Positions 17,924 through 27,997 of a stretch of 64,000 bases of DNA are shown in pieces. Position 1 is the first letter of the stretch; each line of letters opens with the position of its first letter. Source of the DNA: Thermococcus sp. JdFR-02 (lineage in GTDB: Archaea; Methanobacteriota_B; Thermococci; Thermococcales; Thermococcaceae); the NCBI GenBank assembly GCA_002009975.1, contig MTLP01000002.1, positions 34,795 to 98,794 on the forward strand, read 5' to 3'. The position numbers and the translations under genes are program-made. The notes below the pieces were generated by a model. That model did not search any database and was not told where the DNA came from. It saw only the letters and a list, made by a program, of their open reading frames with translations.

Positions 17924-18979
17924 TTACTCACTACATTCTAAGACCTTTGGCTTTTCTCCTAACAACTCTGCAGCAGTTAAAACTCTCTTATTGAGCCTTT
18001 CTCCAGCTTCCCAAACTTCTTTTGTATGCTCCTTAAAGTGAACTTCTCTCGGCAAGTGATGATCATAAATTATTACTTCCGCATCAATGCCCTTCACTAT
18101 CTTCACCGCATTATCTACTGCTCTCCTCAAATTGGTCTTGTTGAGAAGATAACCGAGCATATAAGTCATAGGACCGTCTAAGATGAGCACGTTTGGGTTT
18201 TCTTTAATTATCCACTCCGCATAGTCTTCTATTATTGGACCATTTAAATCGCTCGAATGAATTAGCTTTTCATCTTCATATTCAACCACAGTTGCAAAAA
18301 CCCACCCAACCCTAGAAAACTCAATTCCATGGAATAGAGGGTTTGTAAACCTAACTTTGGTTTCTCCAAATTGAAATTCTCTTCCATCAGCAAAGAAAAC
18401 TTGCAAATTTTTAAATTTCATTTCAGGAATTTTGGGGCTGTTGTTCCACTTTTTAGTTCTATTTTTGAACCATTTGAAACCTTTCTCAAGCAACTGTTTC
18501 CTTCTCACATTATAATCTCCAAAGTCTTTGCTTCTTGCTATGGGAAGTTCATCCATTGGATTTGAGTACTCCTTAGCTTTGGTTTCTTCTATTATGTTCT
18601 CCAATTTTGCGTCTCCAAAATGTTCGCAGAGATTTGAATAAAAAGCCTCAGCCCTCTTCCTTTGTGAATCGTTTATGTATTCGTTTGGATTCTTAGCGAG
18701 GAGTATCTTTCCTCTATAAATCTCCATATTATGGGGAAAGTAGTGGTCGTAGTGATAGTGGGAGATAATGATAACATCAGCTTTTTCGCTTGCTTTTATT
18801 ATCGCTTCTTCTCCCTCAACCAACCACTTGATCTTTTCTTCTTCACTTGCTGGAAAGCTTGGATGCATAACAGCAATTCCTGGATCAATTAGAACTGAAA
18901 CATCTGGAGTTTTAACTAGTACGCAAGAGCTTTTAGCACCTAAAGAATCGAACCATATTGGTCTAAAGGAGAGCTTCAT
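17924..18979 (-). CDS. Metallo-beta-lactamase fold hydrolase (UPF0282-like)
   Basis: 351 residues. The metal site is SHYHYDHYFP (H-x-H-x-D-H) near residue 95, with a further Asp in SSDLNGP and His in YDHHLPREVHF. The N-terminus LVKTPDVSVLIDPG is the usual MBL opening. The overall layout, with a long insertion after the metal loop, matches the archaeal UPF0282 proteins, whose substrate is unknown. It is monocistronic on the minus strand, downstream of the MFS gene by 16 bases. Confidence 0.8.
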   Translation of the reverse strand: MKLSFRPIWFDSLGAKSSCVLVKTPDVSVLIDPGIAVMHPSFPASEEEKIKWLVEGEEAIIKASEKADVIIISHYHYDHYFPHNMEIYRGKILLAKNPNEYINDSQRKRAEAFYSNLCEHFGDAKLENIIEETKAKEYSNPMDELPIARSKDFGDYNVRRKQLLEKGFKWFKNRTKKWNNSPKIPEMKFKNLQVFFADGREFQFGETKVRFTNPLFHGIEFSRVGWVFATVVEYEDEKLIHSSDLNGPIIEDYAEWIIKENPNVLILDGPMTYMLGYLLNKTNLRRAVDNAVKIVKGIDAEVIIYDHHLPREVHFKEHTKEVWEAGERLNKRVLTAAELLGEKPKVLECSE

Positions 18980-18995
18980 GTTATGAAATTACACT

Positions 18996-20090
18996 CTAAG
19001 ATTTAAATCTTAACCTCATCAAAAACACTCCTAAAGCCAAAATCCCAAAAATTCCTACAAATACGAATCCAAGCTTAAAGCCTAGAAACCCAACTACAAT
19101 TGGTCCCAAAGCCTGCCCTATATCCTTTATGCTCTCCAAAAAGCCCAAAGCAGTTCCCTTAAGCTTTGAGATTTCAGTTGCTAATGGTTTGGTTGAGGCT
19201 TCACTTATTGAAGCACCCAAGGAAAATAAAACCGCCCCAGCAATTATGAAGATCAGAGACTTAGAGAAGGCAAGTAAAAGCATGGCTAAGCTAACCAAGA
19301 ACATTCCTAAAGCTATAGGCTTTATCCTCCCAATTTTGTCGCTCAAATAACCAGCATAAGGTTTTACAACTGCCATTATTGAAATCTCTATCGTTAAAAT
19401 TAATCCAGAGAGCCAGGCTTTGTTTTCCAAAAAGTAGAAGAGGGGCAAAAAGGTTTCTATGCTTTGATAAGCCATGTAAACTGAGGCATCTAATAAGCCA
19501 AGCAAAAGCAAATCAAAGCTGAATGAGAATTCAAATCTCCTCAATTCTTTTCCAGCATCTGGAAAAGTGAAGGTTAAAGCGAGAACTATGAATCCAAAGA
19601 GAGAACAAAGAAGAAAAACAATCCAAAAGCCAGCAAAGTAAATTAGAGTTCCAGCCAAAAGAGGTGCAAAAGCTCTTCCTATGAGTGTGGAAGAGCTTAG
19701 AATCCCCATAAACGTGCCTTTCCTCTCTGGAAATAGATCGCTTATTAAAGCCAAAGAAACTGGAACAAATATAGCTGTTGCAATTCCATAGTATGCTCTA
19801 ACTAAAGCTAAAACCAGTGCATCTTTTGCAAGAAAGTAAAGGAGAGGAGCAGAGAAAAACACAAAGCCACTAATCTTTAACAACTTTTTCCTTCCATAAA
19901 TGTCGCTCAAGAGTCCAGAAGCAAAGTTAACAAAGATTCCAGTTATCGTTGATGCTGAAGCAACTAATCCAATTTCGCCCTTTGTTAAGCCTAAGCTTTT
20001 GGCATAGAGTGGTAAAGTTGGGGATTTACTCATTGTTGAGCCGAGTATTGCAAAGAATCCCGCAACTAAGATGAGGTAGAGCTTTCTCAT
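18996..20090 (-). CDS. Major facilitator superfamily transporter
   Basis: 364 residues with about 12 membrane helices. The MFS loop-2 signature is GLLSDIYGRKKLLK, repeated in the second half as GYLSDKIGRIKPIALG. The arrangement of LALVRAYYGIATAIFVPVS and KGTALGFLESIKDIGQALGP resembles multidrug or sugar exporters of the MdtG/TetA type. The substrate is unknown. It lies 51 bases downstream of a small membrane protein gene on the same strand. Confidence 0.88.
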   Translation of the reverse strand: MRKLYLILVAGFFAILGSTMSKSPTLPLYAKSLGLTKGEIGLVASASTITGIFVNFASGLLSDIYGRKKLLKISGFVFFSAPLLYFLAKDALVLALVRAYYGIATAIFVPVSLALISDLFPERKGTFMGILSSSTLIGRAFAPLLAGTLIYFAGFWIVFLLCSLFGFIVLALTFTFPDAGKELRRFEFSFSFDLLLLGLLDASVYMAYQSIETFLPLFYFLENKAWLSGLILTIEISIMAVVKPYAGYLSDKIGRIKPIALGMFLVSLAMLLLAFSKSLIFIIAGAVLFSLGASISEASTKPLATEISKLKGTALGFLESIKDIGQALGPIVVGFLGFKLGFVFVGIFGILALGVFLMRLRFKS

Positions 20091-20141
20091 GATTGAAATT
20101 TTGGATGAAAGAAAATAAAAATCTTCTTGAAACTTTTGAGA

Positions 20142-20453
20142 TCACTCCTCTCTAACCGCTCCTCTTTCTTCTTCCTTTTGTCCAAAAAGCCCCACTAAAT
20201 CGTGAATTATTACAAAATCAATCAAAGCACTTATTCCAGAGCTTAAAGAACCAGCCATAAGCATTAAAACAGAGAAAAATAGGTCAAGACCTTTATAGAT
20301 TAGTGTAATCTTCACAATCCTTTTATTCCCTCTAATAAGTCCCCAAGCTAAAAGAAAGTTCAGAACTCCAAAAGCCAAGTAAATGTTCGATTCCTTAGAA
20401 TAATAGAGCAAAAAGAAAGCTTGAAGGAAAAGTAAATAAGCCGCTAACTTCAT
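20142..20453 (-). CDS. Small membrane protein
   Basis: 103 residues with four predicted membrane helices (YLLFLQAFFLLYYS, IYLAFGVLNFLLAWGLI, LFFSVLMLMAGSLSSG, a last helix before the charged tail KEEERGAVREE). The start overlaps the PLP enzyme stop by four bases, so it is coupled to it. No family recognised; a similar four-helix protein lies at 36593-36922. Confidence 0.7.
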   Translation of the reverse strand: MKLAAYLLFLQAFFLLYYSKESNIYLAFGVLNFLLAWGLIRGNKRIVKITLIYKGLDLFFSVLMLMAGSLSSGISALIDFVIIHDLVGLFGQKEEERGAVREE

Positions 20454-21379
20454 TCTTCACCACTAAAGTAAGATTCAAAGGCTTCGACATATTTAAACCC
20501 ATCGTCTGGGAATATCAAAACATAAACTCCCTTTCCATACTTCTCCCTAACCTTCCCAAAGGCTTTAACAACTGCACCAGAGCTTAACCCTATTAAAAGC
20601 CCTTCTTTTCTTGCTATCTCTATTGAGCCCTCTATAGCCTCCTTCCTTGTCACCTCAATTACCTCATCAACATCCACTTGGAAGAACCACTTTGGTTTAG
20701 TTTCTAAGCGCTTTATCCCCGGAATCTTCTCGCCCTGAGCTGGAACGACGCCTATAACAGCTACATCCTTGTATTTCTCTTTGAAGTGCTTTGCTATACC
20801 TCCAATGTGCCCGGAAGTACCAATACCTGCTATAATTACATTTGGCTTTTTCCCTATGCTCTTTAACTGCTCATCAATTTCTTTTGCCGTAATTTTGTAG
20901 TGAACCTCAAAGTTGTCATCGTTTTCAAATTGGTTGAGGTTTACAGCATTAGCTTTCTCAGCCTCTTTTTTAACAAAGTTTACCATCTCTGGATCTATTG
21001 TTTCAAACTCCGTTTTAACCACTTCAGCACCAAGAACTTTAAGCAAGATTTGTGTTGTTTGTGGTGTTGGCTTTGGGAGATAAACTCTAAACTTAATTCC
21101 AAGTATGTTTGATAAGGAAGCCATTGCAATTCCAACGTTTCCAGAGGTGGCTTCATAGAGTTTATCCTTCAGATCACCCCGCTTTTTAGCCTTCATTAGC
21201 ATGTTCCAAACTGCTCTATCTTTTATGCTCTTGCTGTAGGGGTTGAAAAATTCAAGCTTTGCAAATACCTCCTGCTCATCAGTTGATAATCTTGAAAGCT
21301 TTACCATGGGAGTGGGCCAACCAGCTTCGAGCAAATCTAAGGTACTTCCAAAAATATTTGTGCATTTCATTTCTCTCAC
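20450..21379 (-). CDS. Cysteine synthase/cystathionine beta-synthase family PLP enzyme
   Basis: 309 residues of fold-type II. The PLP lysine lies in SKSIKDRAVWNML, the substrate loop is TSGNVGIAM, the phosphate loop GTSGHIGG, and the C-terminal segment GLSSGAV. It would add a sulfur nucleophile to an activated serine (O-acetyl- or O-phosphoserine). The substrate is not decided by the sequence. ATG 21379 has no strong ribosome site; ATG 21370 is next in frame. Confidence 0.85.
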   Translation of the reverse strand: MREMKCTNIFGSTLDLLEAGWPTPMVKLSRLSTDEQEVFAKLEFFNPYSKSIKDRAVWNMLMKAKKRGDLKDKLYEATSGNVGIAMASLSNILGIKFRVYLPKPTPQTTQILLKVLGAEVVKTEFETIDPEMVNFVKKEAEKANAVNLNQFENDDNFEVHYKITAKEIDEQLKSIGKKPNVIIAGIGTSGHIGGIAKHFKEKYKDVAVIGVVPAQGEKIPGIKRLETKPKWFFQVDVDEVIEVTRKEAIEGSIEIARKEGLLIGLSSGAVVKAFGKVREKYGKGVYVLIFPDDGFKYVEAFESYFSGEE

Positions 21380-21471
21380 CTAAACTTTGCTCTGTATAAG
21401 TGCTTTAAAAAGAAGCGATTGCGGCAAAAGGTTACTCATAACAAAAGTCAAAATTGAAAATAGCACCCAAA

Positions 21472-22086
21472 TCAAACAAATCTGCTTACTTCCTCAACAC
21501 TTTTTCTTCTTTTCCTTGGAATTTCTTCTCTTGCTGAATATCCAACTGTAATAAGCCCAACTAAGAAATATTTTTCATCCAAGCCAGCTATCTCCTTAAG
21601 CTCTTCTTCTATATATGGAAAGTTTGCTACTCCAATATAACAAGTCCCCAAGTCTAGCTCAACGGCTTTTAGCATTAGGTTTTGTATAGCCATTGCCGCA
21701 CTTTCAATTGCCCAATAAAACTCCAACTCACTATATTTCTCGCACTTTAAGACATTAATCTCTTTGTTTATGAAAACTCCGATGTAAACTGGTGCTTTAT
21801 ACATGCCCTCCTCGAACCTCTGCTTTAGTTTTTTCATCTTCTCCTCTGATAAGCCTCTGTTTTTGTAATACTCTAAATGACCTTCCAAAATTAGCTTGTA
21901 AACCTTTTCTCTAACTTCTTCGCTTTTATATATAACAAAGAGCCAATTTTCTAAGCCACTTGCCGTTGGAGCCCTTATTGCAGCTTCGATAAGCTCCTTT
22001 AATTTTTCCTTCTCAACTTCTCGCTCTTGATAAAACCTCACAGAAGCGCGTTTGTTTATAGCTTCGCTCAATTCCATACAATTCAC
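21472..22086 (-). CDS. Nitroreductase family protein
   Basis: 204 residues, FMN-dependent nitroreductase fold. The N-terminal KRASVRFYQEREV carries the phosphate-binding Arg, followed by AAIRAPTASGLENW, AIESAAMAIQNLMLKA and the C-terminal GLITVGYSAREEIPRKRR. Family members reduce nitro compounds, quinones or act in cofactor metabolism. MNCMELSEA could start at ATG 22077, the second Met. It stands alone. Confidence 0.88.
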   Translation of the reverse strand: MNCMELSEAINKRASVRFYQEREVEKEKLKELIEAAIRAPTASGLENWLFVIYKSEEVREKVYKLILEGHLEYYKNRGLSEEKMKKLKQRFEEGMYKAPVYIGVFINKEINVLKCEKYSELEFYWAIESAAMAIQNLMLKAVELDLGTCYIGVANFPYIEEELKEIAGLDEKYFLVGLITVGYSAREEIPRKRRKSVEEVSRFV

Positions 22087-22192
22087 CGATTAACGTCAAA
22101 ATTTTACTTTATATTAATTTTTTGAAAACCAAAGGTTTATTGCATGGGATAAAGTTATATAGCGTAGGAAAGAGTCTCTTTAGGTGAAAAAA

Positions 22193-22906
22193 ATGTATGG
22201 CTGGAGAGGTAGAGTCGGTTTGATAGTCCCTTCATCAAACACAACAATGGAAATGGAGTTACATGAAGCTCTTCCAGAGGGAGTCTCACTTCACACCTCA
22301 CGCATGCCTCTAAGGGAAGTTACCGAAGAGGAATTAATAAAAATGAGTGCTTTAGCTGTGGAGAGTGCAAGGCTTCTAAGAGATGCCCAAGTGGATCTAA
22401 TCCTTTATGGATGTACAAGTGGCAGTTTCATTGGTGGAATCGATTTTGAAAAGGAAATTGAAGAAAAGATAGAGCGTGAAGTTAATACTCCTGTAATCAC
22501 CACAAGCTCTGCTGTTATTGAAGCGTTGAGAATTTTAGATGCCCAGCAAATTATCGTAATAACCCCTTATACCAATGATATAAATCAAAGGGAGAGGGAG
22601 TTTCTAGAATCCAATGAATTTGAAGTTCTCGATATTAGAGGCATAGGAATTGTAGAAAACACAAAAATTGGAAAGCTTGAGCCCTATGAAGCTTATAGAA
22701 TGGCTAAAGCAATGTTTATGGAGGAGGCTGATGCTGTTTTTATAAGCTGCACTAATTTTAGGACTTTTGAAATAATTGAACCTTTAGAGCAGGATTTGGG
22801 AATTCCTGTCGTTACAAGCAATCAAGCATCCTTATGGCTAGCTCTGAGAGAGCTGGATGTAATGGAGAAAATCCCATGGCTTGGGAAGCTTTTAACAGAG
22901 TTTTAG
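22193..22906 (+). CDS. Asp/Glu racemase superfamily protein (maleate isomerase-like)
   Basis: 237 residues. The arylmalonate decarboxylase/maleate cis-trans isomerase signature is clear: GLIVPSSNTTMEMEL at the start, first catalytic Cys in LILYGCTSGSF near residue 83, second Cys in VFISCTNFR near 180. Both cysteines are kept, so an isomerase or racemase is likely. GGTGA at 22183-22187 supports ATG 22193 over GTG 22184. Substrate unknown. Confidence 0.82.
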   Translation: MYGWRGRVGLIVPSSNTTMEMELHEALPEGVSLHTSRMPLREVTEEELIKMSALAVESARLLRDAQVDLILYGCTSGSFIGGIDFEKEIEEKIEREVNTPVITTSSAVIEALRILDAQQIIVITPYTNDINQREREFLESNEFEVLDIRGIGIVENTKIGKLEPYEAYRMAKAMFMEEADAVFISCTNFRTFEIIEPLEQDLGIPVVTSNQASLWLALRELDVMEKIPWLGKLLTEF

Positions 22907-22928
22907 CACTCCATACACCATGGAAAAA

Positions 22929-22980
22929 TTTTTAAATCGAACTTCAGTTTATTACTTAGCTATATTCACCGAGGGTGATA
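22929..22980 (+). promoter_or_regulatory. TGM-like site downstream of the pfkC TATA box
   Basis: A TATA-like TTTTTAAAT is at 22929-22937. ATTCAC-CGAGG-GTGATA follows at 22964-22980, close to the expected start site. Its right half and spacing match the TATCAC-N5-GTGATA motif perfectly; two bases differ on the left. A site downstream of the TATA box is where Tgr/TrmBL1 represses glycolytic genes. The right half also serves as ribosome site (GGGTGAT). Confidence 0.65.
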
Positions 22981-22984
22981 TAAT

Positions 22985-24376
22985 ATGACAACGTGGCAGG
23001 AGTTTATCAAAGATTTCAGTGAGATGAGCATTTTTCTTGCTTATAACATCAATGTAGATGCGATAAAGGTGCTTAGGAGTGAGGATATTCAAAAGCTCAT
23101 AGATGAGTTTGGTGCTGATAAGATCAAAAAGAGGCTTGATGAATATCCAAGGGAGATAAATGAGCCTTTAGATTTTGTTGCAAGATTAGTTCATGCTTTA
23201 AAAACAGGGAAGCCAAATGCTGTCCCCCTAATGAATCCAGAGCTAAATTCATGGTTTGATTCCAAGTTCAAATATGAAACTGAGAGAATAGGTGGACAAG
23301 TGGGAATTATAGCAAATCTCCTAGCAAATTTGAACTTTAAGAGAGTTATAGCATACTCTCCTGTTTTGTCTAAAAAGCAGGCTACAATGTTCGTCCATAG
23401 AAAAAATCTTCTGTACCCTATTATCGAAGATGGAAAGCTTTCCTTAAAGATGCCACTCGAAGCCTACCGCGAAGATGATCCATTAAAAATTAATCGTATT
23501 TTTGAGTTTAGAAAGGGAACAGTCTTCAAGTTGGGCAGTGAAACAATTGAAGTTCCCTTTTCTGGGCGTTTTATAGTATCATCTCGTCCAGAAAGTGTTA
23601 GGATTGAGATTAAAGAACATTTGAAGCCTTTTCTTCCCGAAATTGGTGAGATGGTTGATGGAGCTATTCTTTCAGGATATCAGGGAATAAAAGAACACTA
23701 CAGTGATGGAAAAACCGCTGATTATTATTTTGAGAAAGCCAAGGAAGATATAAGGCTTTTAAAGAAGAACAAAGATGTGAAAGTCCACGTTGAATTTGCA
23801 TCCATTCAAAATAAGAAGATAAGAAAGAAGGTTGTTAAAGAAATCTTTCCATTAGCCGACAGTGTAGGAATGGATGAAGCAGAAATTGCTCACGTTCTTA
23901 ACGTTTTAGGCTATCCAGAGCTTAGCGATAGAATTTTTAATTACAACAGGATTCATGACGTCGTTTTAGGAGGAAAAATTATCCTCGATGAAGCTAACCT
24001 CGAAATCCTCCAGATTCACACCATCTATTATCTTATGTACATTACAAGAAGAGAAAATCCACTAAGCGAAGAAGAGCTTAGGAGTTCTCTAGAGCTTGCA
24101 ACAACTTTAGCCGCTACAAGAGCTTTCCTTGGAGATATAAGAAACCCAGGGGACATTAAAGTTGGAACAAAGATACCATATAACGAGCAAGGGGAGTTTG
24201 TAAAGCTTAGGTTTGAAGAAGCAAAGAGAAGGTTGAGAAGCAAGGAATATAAAATAGTGCTGATACCAACGAGATTGGTCAAGAATCCAGTAAACACCGT
24301 TGGATTGGGAGATACCATATCCGCTGGAGCATTTACGAGCTATTTAGCTCTTCTCCGAGAAAAGGGTCTCTACTAA
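22985..24376 (+). CDS. pfkC: ADP-dependent phosphofructokinase
   Basis: 463 residues. It phosphorylates fructose-6-phosphate with ADP in the modified Embden-Meyerhof pathway of Thermococcales. [12 protein letters not shown] near the start, the long [20 protein letters not shown] block and [14 protein letters not shown] match Pyrococcus ADP-PFK rather than ADP-glucokinase. The catalytic [14 protein letters not shown] (G-x-G-D) is near the C-terminus. The end overlaps the convergent xerA by 33 bases. A TGM-like operator lies just upstream. Confidence 0.95.
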   Translation: MTTWQEFIKDFSEMSIFLAYNINVDAIKVLRSEDIQKLIDEFGADKIKKRLDEYPREINEPLDFVARLVHALKTGKPNAVPLMNPELNSWFDSKFKYETERIGGQVGIIANLLANLNFKRVIAYSPVLSKKQATMFVHRKNLLYPIIEDGKLSLKMPLEAYREDDPLKINRIFEFRKGTVFKLGSETIEVPFSGRFIVSSRPESVRIEIKEHLKPFLPEIGEMVDGAILSGYQGIKEHYSDGKTADYYFEKAKEDIRLLKKNKDVKVHVEFASIQNKKIRKKVVKEIFPLADSVGMDEAEIAHVLNVLGYPELSDRIFNYNRIHDVVLGGKIILDEANLEILQIHTIYYLMYITRRENPLSEEELRSSLELATTLAATRAFLGDIRNPGDIKVGTKIPYNEQGEFVKLRFEEAKRRLRSKEYKIVLIPTRLVKNPVNTVGLGDTISAGAFTSYLALLREKGLY

Positions 24377-25186
24377 CTTAGCCTTTTCTTGGGCTTTTCT
24401 CAAATGCTCTACAGTGACTTTTGTATAAATTTGTGTCGTTGAAAGGTTTGAATGACCCAAAATCTCTTGAATTGCCCTTATATCAACGCCACTTTCGAGC
24501 ATATGTGTTGCAAAGCTGTGCCTTAAGACGTGGGGAGTAACACTAACACCAGCTCTTTTTCCATATTTCTTTAAAATGTACCAAACGGTTTTGGTGGATA
24601 TCCTATCCTTCTTTTCTCTTCTCTCCTCGACAAAGAGATATTCACTTTCATCTTCCCTGCTGTCTAAATAAGATTTTATTTCCTCAATGATGGGTTTTGG
24701 AATAGGAACTACTCTATCTTTAGCACCCTTTCCACTCCTAACAACTATCAAAGAGCGCTCGAAGTCAATATCAGAAATTTTCAAATTGCATAGCTCTCCA
24801 ACTCTTAAACCACTTGTATAGAGAAGCAAGACAATTAGGCGATCCCTTTTCTTAGTTGGAGGTATAACACTAACCAGCTTTTTTACTTCTTCTCTTCTCA
24901 AGCTCTTTGGTAAGCTCTTTGGGACTTTCGGTGATTTTAACTTTGCAGCTTCATCTTCAAGTCCTTCAAACCTAAAGTATGCTTTCAAAGCCTGAACAAC
25001 CAAATTTAAACTTCTATTTGAATAACCCTCCCTCTTTAACTTTGCTAAAAACCTTAAAGCAGAGCGTGCTGTTAAGTCATTCCCTTCTTTAAGAAAACGA
25101 CTAACGTAATAAGAATACATTCTTACAGTATGTTTGCTCTTTCCCTCAAGCTCAAGATGCATCTCAAAATCGTCCATCGTCACCAC
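24344..25186 (-). CDS. xerA: Tyrosine recombinase XerA
   Basis: 280 residues. The N-terminal SAM-like core-binding domain covers about residues 1-90. The catalytic set is complete: Arg in [12 protein letters not shown], Lys in GKGAKDR, His-x-x-Arg in [12 protein letters not shown], His in LGHSNLS, nucleophile Tyr in TTQIYTKV. Archaeal XerA resolves chromosome dimers at dif. It lies downstream of the Toprim gene by 18 bases. It is a host gene, unlike the integrase halves at 45 and 60 kb. Confidence 0.93.
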   Translation of the reverse strand: MVTMDDFEMHLELEGKSKHTVRMYSYYVSRFLKEGNDLTARSALRFLAKLKREGYSNRSLNLVVQALKAYFRFEGLEDEAAKLKSPKVPKSLPKSLRREEVKKLVSVIPPTKKRDRLIVLLLYTSGLRVGELCNLKISDIDFERSLIVVRSGKGAKDRVVPIPKPIIEEIKSYLDSREDESEYLFVEERREKKDRISTKTVWYILKKYGKRAGVSVTPHVLRHSFATHMLESGVDIRAIQEILGHSNLSTTQIYTKVTVEHLRKAQEKAKLVETLFSEKS

Positions 25187-25204
25187 AAAAAGAAAATTGT
25201 AAGA

Positions 25205-26026
25205 CTAAAGCTCAATAGTGCCCTCAATAGGTTCTACTTCCTTTGGCTCTTCTTTCTTTTCCTGCTCAACAAATGAGAGGCTTAAGTAAACTGTTTTAAG
25301 CAAATCCCTTACTGTTTCTTCATCTTCGGCATAAATATATCCCTGCCCAACTATGACCTTTCCAGCCAAGTTTAGCCTTTCTACAGCCCTAGCAAGATAT
25401 TTTTCCTCTGGAAGTGGAGCTTCCCCAAAAAGCTCCTTCCAAAGCTCTGCCAACTTGAAAATGTTTGCTTTCTTTTCTAAGAGCAATACTAAGTTTTCAT
25501 TCTCGCTCTTTAGCTTTACGTATTCATCTTCAAGCTTATTGTATCTCTTTTGCAATTCTTCGAAATTCCTTTTAAGTTCACCATTCTCATGCAAAGCTGC
25601 TTCATACTTGCCCTTAAGGTCTAGAAGTTCGTTTCTCAATGCCATATACTCTGGCAAGATTTGAAGGCTCTTTAGCCCAGCTCTCACTAAAGTGTTCTTT
25701 ATTTCTTTTCTAACTAGTTCTACGTCAATATGCTCTAAATCATGACCTAATGGGATTTTCATCCTCTCTACATGTCCAACTAATTCACTGATTTCAGAAA
25801 AAAGACGCTCTGCTAACTCCCTTCCAACCCTATCCGCATCTGTTGCTATTATGAGTAAATCTGCTCCAGCAGCAGCACTTTTTGCAATCTCCAAGTTTGT
25901 AGTTGGAATTATTGCAGAGATGGTTATGTTGTATTCGCTTCCTAATGCTAAACCTTGAAGAGCTTTACTTACAACCTCAACATCACTCGCCCCTTCAACC
26001 AAAATTCTAACATCAACTATTGTCAT
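25205..26026 (-). CDS. Toprim domain protein with coiled coil
   Basis: 273 residues. The Toprim domain is at residues 1-100: VRILVEGASDVEVV holds the catalytic Glu and LLIIATDADRVGREL the D-x-D motif. A coiled coil follows (about residues 130-190, NELLDLKGKYEAALHENGEL), then a C-terminal alpha/beta part. Start ATG 26026 is preferred over GTG 26035 because GAGAGGTG lies 7 bases before it. It is next to xerA, which hints at DNA maintenance, but no activity is established. Confidence 0.75.
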   Translation of the reverse strand: MTIVDVRILVEGASDVEVVSKALQGLALGSEYNITISAIIPTTNLEIAKSAAAGADLLIIATDADRVGRELAERLFSEISELVGHVERMKIPLGHDLEHIDVELVRKEIKNTLVRAGLKSLQILPEYMALRNELLDLKGKYEAALHENGELKRNFEELQKRYNKLEDEYVKLKSENENLVLLLEKKANIFKLAELWKELFGEAPLPEEKYLARAVERLNLAGKVIVGQGYIYAEDEETVRDLLKTVYLSLSFVEQEKKEEPKEVEPIEGTIEL

Positions 26027-26197
26027 TCCAAGCACCTCTCAGCTTTGGGGTGTTACCCCTAAATGATTATGAGCTTTAAGATGCTTAAAAATTCTCGCAT
26101 TTTAAAATTTGGATAAAATATCCAATGTAAAACTTAACCTTTAGTTATGTAAAAGGTTTTTATAGGCTTAGAACATAGCTAAGCAATGGTGGTGTTA

Positions 26198-27883
26198 ATG
26201 ACTTTCGATAAAGAAAAGCTTGATGAGATTAAAAAAGCCGAGCAAGAGTGGGAAGAAAAAACAGTCAAACCTCTAATCCAAAAGAGACCTGAGAGAAAAG
26301 AAAAGTTTCATACTGATAGCGGATTTGAGGTTAAAAGAGTTTATACTCCAGCAGATTTAGGAGATTGGGATTATATGGAAAAACTCGGCTTTCCAGGTCA
26401 GTATCCCTTTACAAGGGGAGTTTACCCAACCATGTATAGGGGAAGATTCTGGACGATGAGACAATATGCAGGTTATGCAACTGCAGAAGAAAGCAACAAA
26501 AGATACAAATACCTTTTAGAGCAGGGGCAAACAGGTTTAAGTGTAGCTTTTGATTTACCAACCCAATTGGGTTATGATTCTGATCATCCAATGTCCGAAG
26601 GTGAAGTTGGTAAAGTAGGTGTTGCAATTGATTCACTTTGGGATATGGAAATTCTTTTTGATGGAATTCCCTTGGATAAGGTTTCAACTTCAATGACCAT
26701 TAATTCAACCGCTGCTAATTTGTTAGCCTTTTACATACTTGTAGCAGAGAAGCAGGGAGTTGCTCAAGGTGTTTTAAGAGGAACAGTTCAAAACGACATC
26801 CTAAAGGAATACATTGCGAGGGGAACTTACATATTCCCACCGCAGCCTTCTATGCGTTTAACAACTGATATAATAATGTACTGTGCCGAAAACGTTCCAA
26901 AATGGAACCCCATTTCAATCAGCGGTTATCATATTAGGGAAGCCGGGGCAACAGCTATTCAAGAAGTAGCCTTCACCTTAGCAGATGGAATTGAATACGT
27001 TAAAGCCGTTATTGAGAGAGGAATGGACGTTGATAAATTCGCCCCAAGATTGAGCTTCTTCTTTGCAGCACACAACAACTTTCTTGAAGAGATCGCAAAG
27101 TTTAGAGCCGCAAGAAGGCTTTGGGCAAAAATTATGAAAGAGAAGTTTGGTGCAAAGAATCCAAAGTCAATGCTCTTAAGATTCCACACCCAAACAGGAG
27201 GCTCAACTTTAACAGCTCAACAACCAGAGAACAATATCGTTAGAGTAGCAATACAAGCATTAGCCGCTGTACTTGGAGGAACACAAAGTTTGCACACGAA
27301 TAGCTATGATGAAGCTTTATCATTGCCAACTGAAAAGAGCGTTAGAATAGCTTTGAGAACACAGCAGATAATAGCCTATGAAAGCGGTGTTGCAGACACT
27401 GTAGATCCATTAGCAGGGAGCTACTATATCGAGTGGCTAACTGATCATATTGAAGAAGAAGCCATGAAGTACATAGAGAAGATTGAGGGAATGGGCGGAA
27501 TGATGAAGGCAATTGAAAGAGGATACATTCAAAAGGAAATTGCAGACTCTGCATATAGGTTCCAGAAAGAGGTTGAGGAAAAGAAGAGGATAATTGTCGG
27601 TGTCAATGCATTTACGGTTGATGAACCAGTAGATGTTGAAATACTTAAAGTTGATCCAAGCATAAGGGAGAAGCAAATTGAAAGATTGAAGAAGCTTAGA
27701 AGCGAGAGAGATAACAAGAAAGTCCAAGAAGCTCTGGATATGCTAAGAAAAGCAGCAGAAAAGGATGACGTTAATTTAATGCCTTACATAATCGAAGCCC
27801 ATAGACACTTAGCCACATTAGGAGAAGTTACCAACGTTTTGAGAGAAGTTTGGGGAGAGTATAGAGCTCCCTTAATCTTCTGA
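26198..27883 (+). CDS. Methylmalonyl-CoA mutase large subunit, catalytic part
   Basis: 561 residues: the TIM-barrel substrate-binding part of adenosylcobalamin-dependent methylmalonyl-CoA mutase. Family segments include [56 protein letters not shown] and [20 protein letters not shown]. The B12-binding domain is absent, as expected where it is a separate small subunit; that gene is not in this window. GGTGGTG at 26188-26194 supports ATG 26198. A TATA-like TTTTTATAGG is at 26157-26166. Confidence 0.93.
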   Translation: MTFDKEKLDEIKKAEQEWEEKTVKPLIQKRPERKEKFHTDSGFEVKRVYTPADLGDWDYMEKLGFPGQYPFTRGVYPTMYRGRFWTMRQYAGYATAEESNKRYKYLLEQGQTGLSVAFDLPTQLGYDSDHPMSEGEVGKVGVAIDSLWDMEILFDGIPLDKVSTSMTINSTAANLLAFYILVAEKQGVAQGVLRGTVQNDILKEYIARGTYIFPPQPSMRLTTDIIMYCAENVPKWNPISISGYHIREAGATAIQEVAFTLADGIEYVKAVIERGMDVDKFAPRLSFFFAAHNNFLEEIAKFRAARRLWAKIMKEKFGAKNPKSMLLRFHTQTGGSTLTAQQPENNIVRVAIQALAAVLGGTQSLHTNSYDEALSLPTEKSVRIALRTQQIIAYESGVADTVDPLAGSYYIEWLTDHIEEEAMKYIEKIEGMGGMMKAIERGYIQKEIADSAYRFQKEVEEKKRIIVGVNAFTVDEPVDVEILKVDPSIREKQIERLKKLRSERDNKKVQEALDMLRKAAEKDDVNLMPYIIEAHRHLATLGEVTNVLREVWGEYRAPLIF

Positions 27884-27997
27884 TCTTTCACATTTTTCTC
27901 AATTTTAAAAGCTTTAATATTTCTTTGAATGCCCTTTTACTCAAATCTAAACATTTTTATAGTTTCTCATGGTGAGTAAAATAAGAGGGGTGAAAGA

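Noticed and set aside
24344..25186. XerA as part of a second mobile element
   Set aside because: It is the normal host dimer-resolution recombinase next to conserved genes; no repeats or tRNA nearby and no dif-like site noticed.
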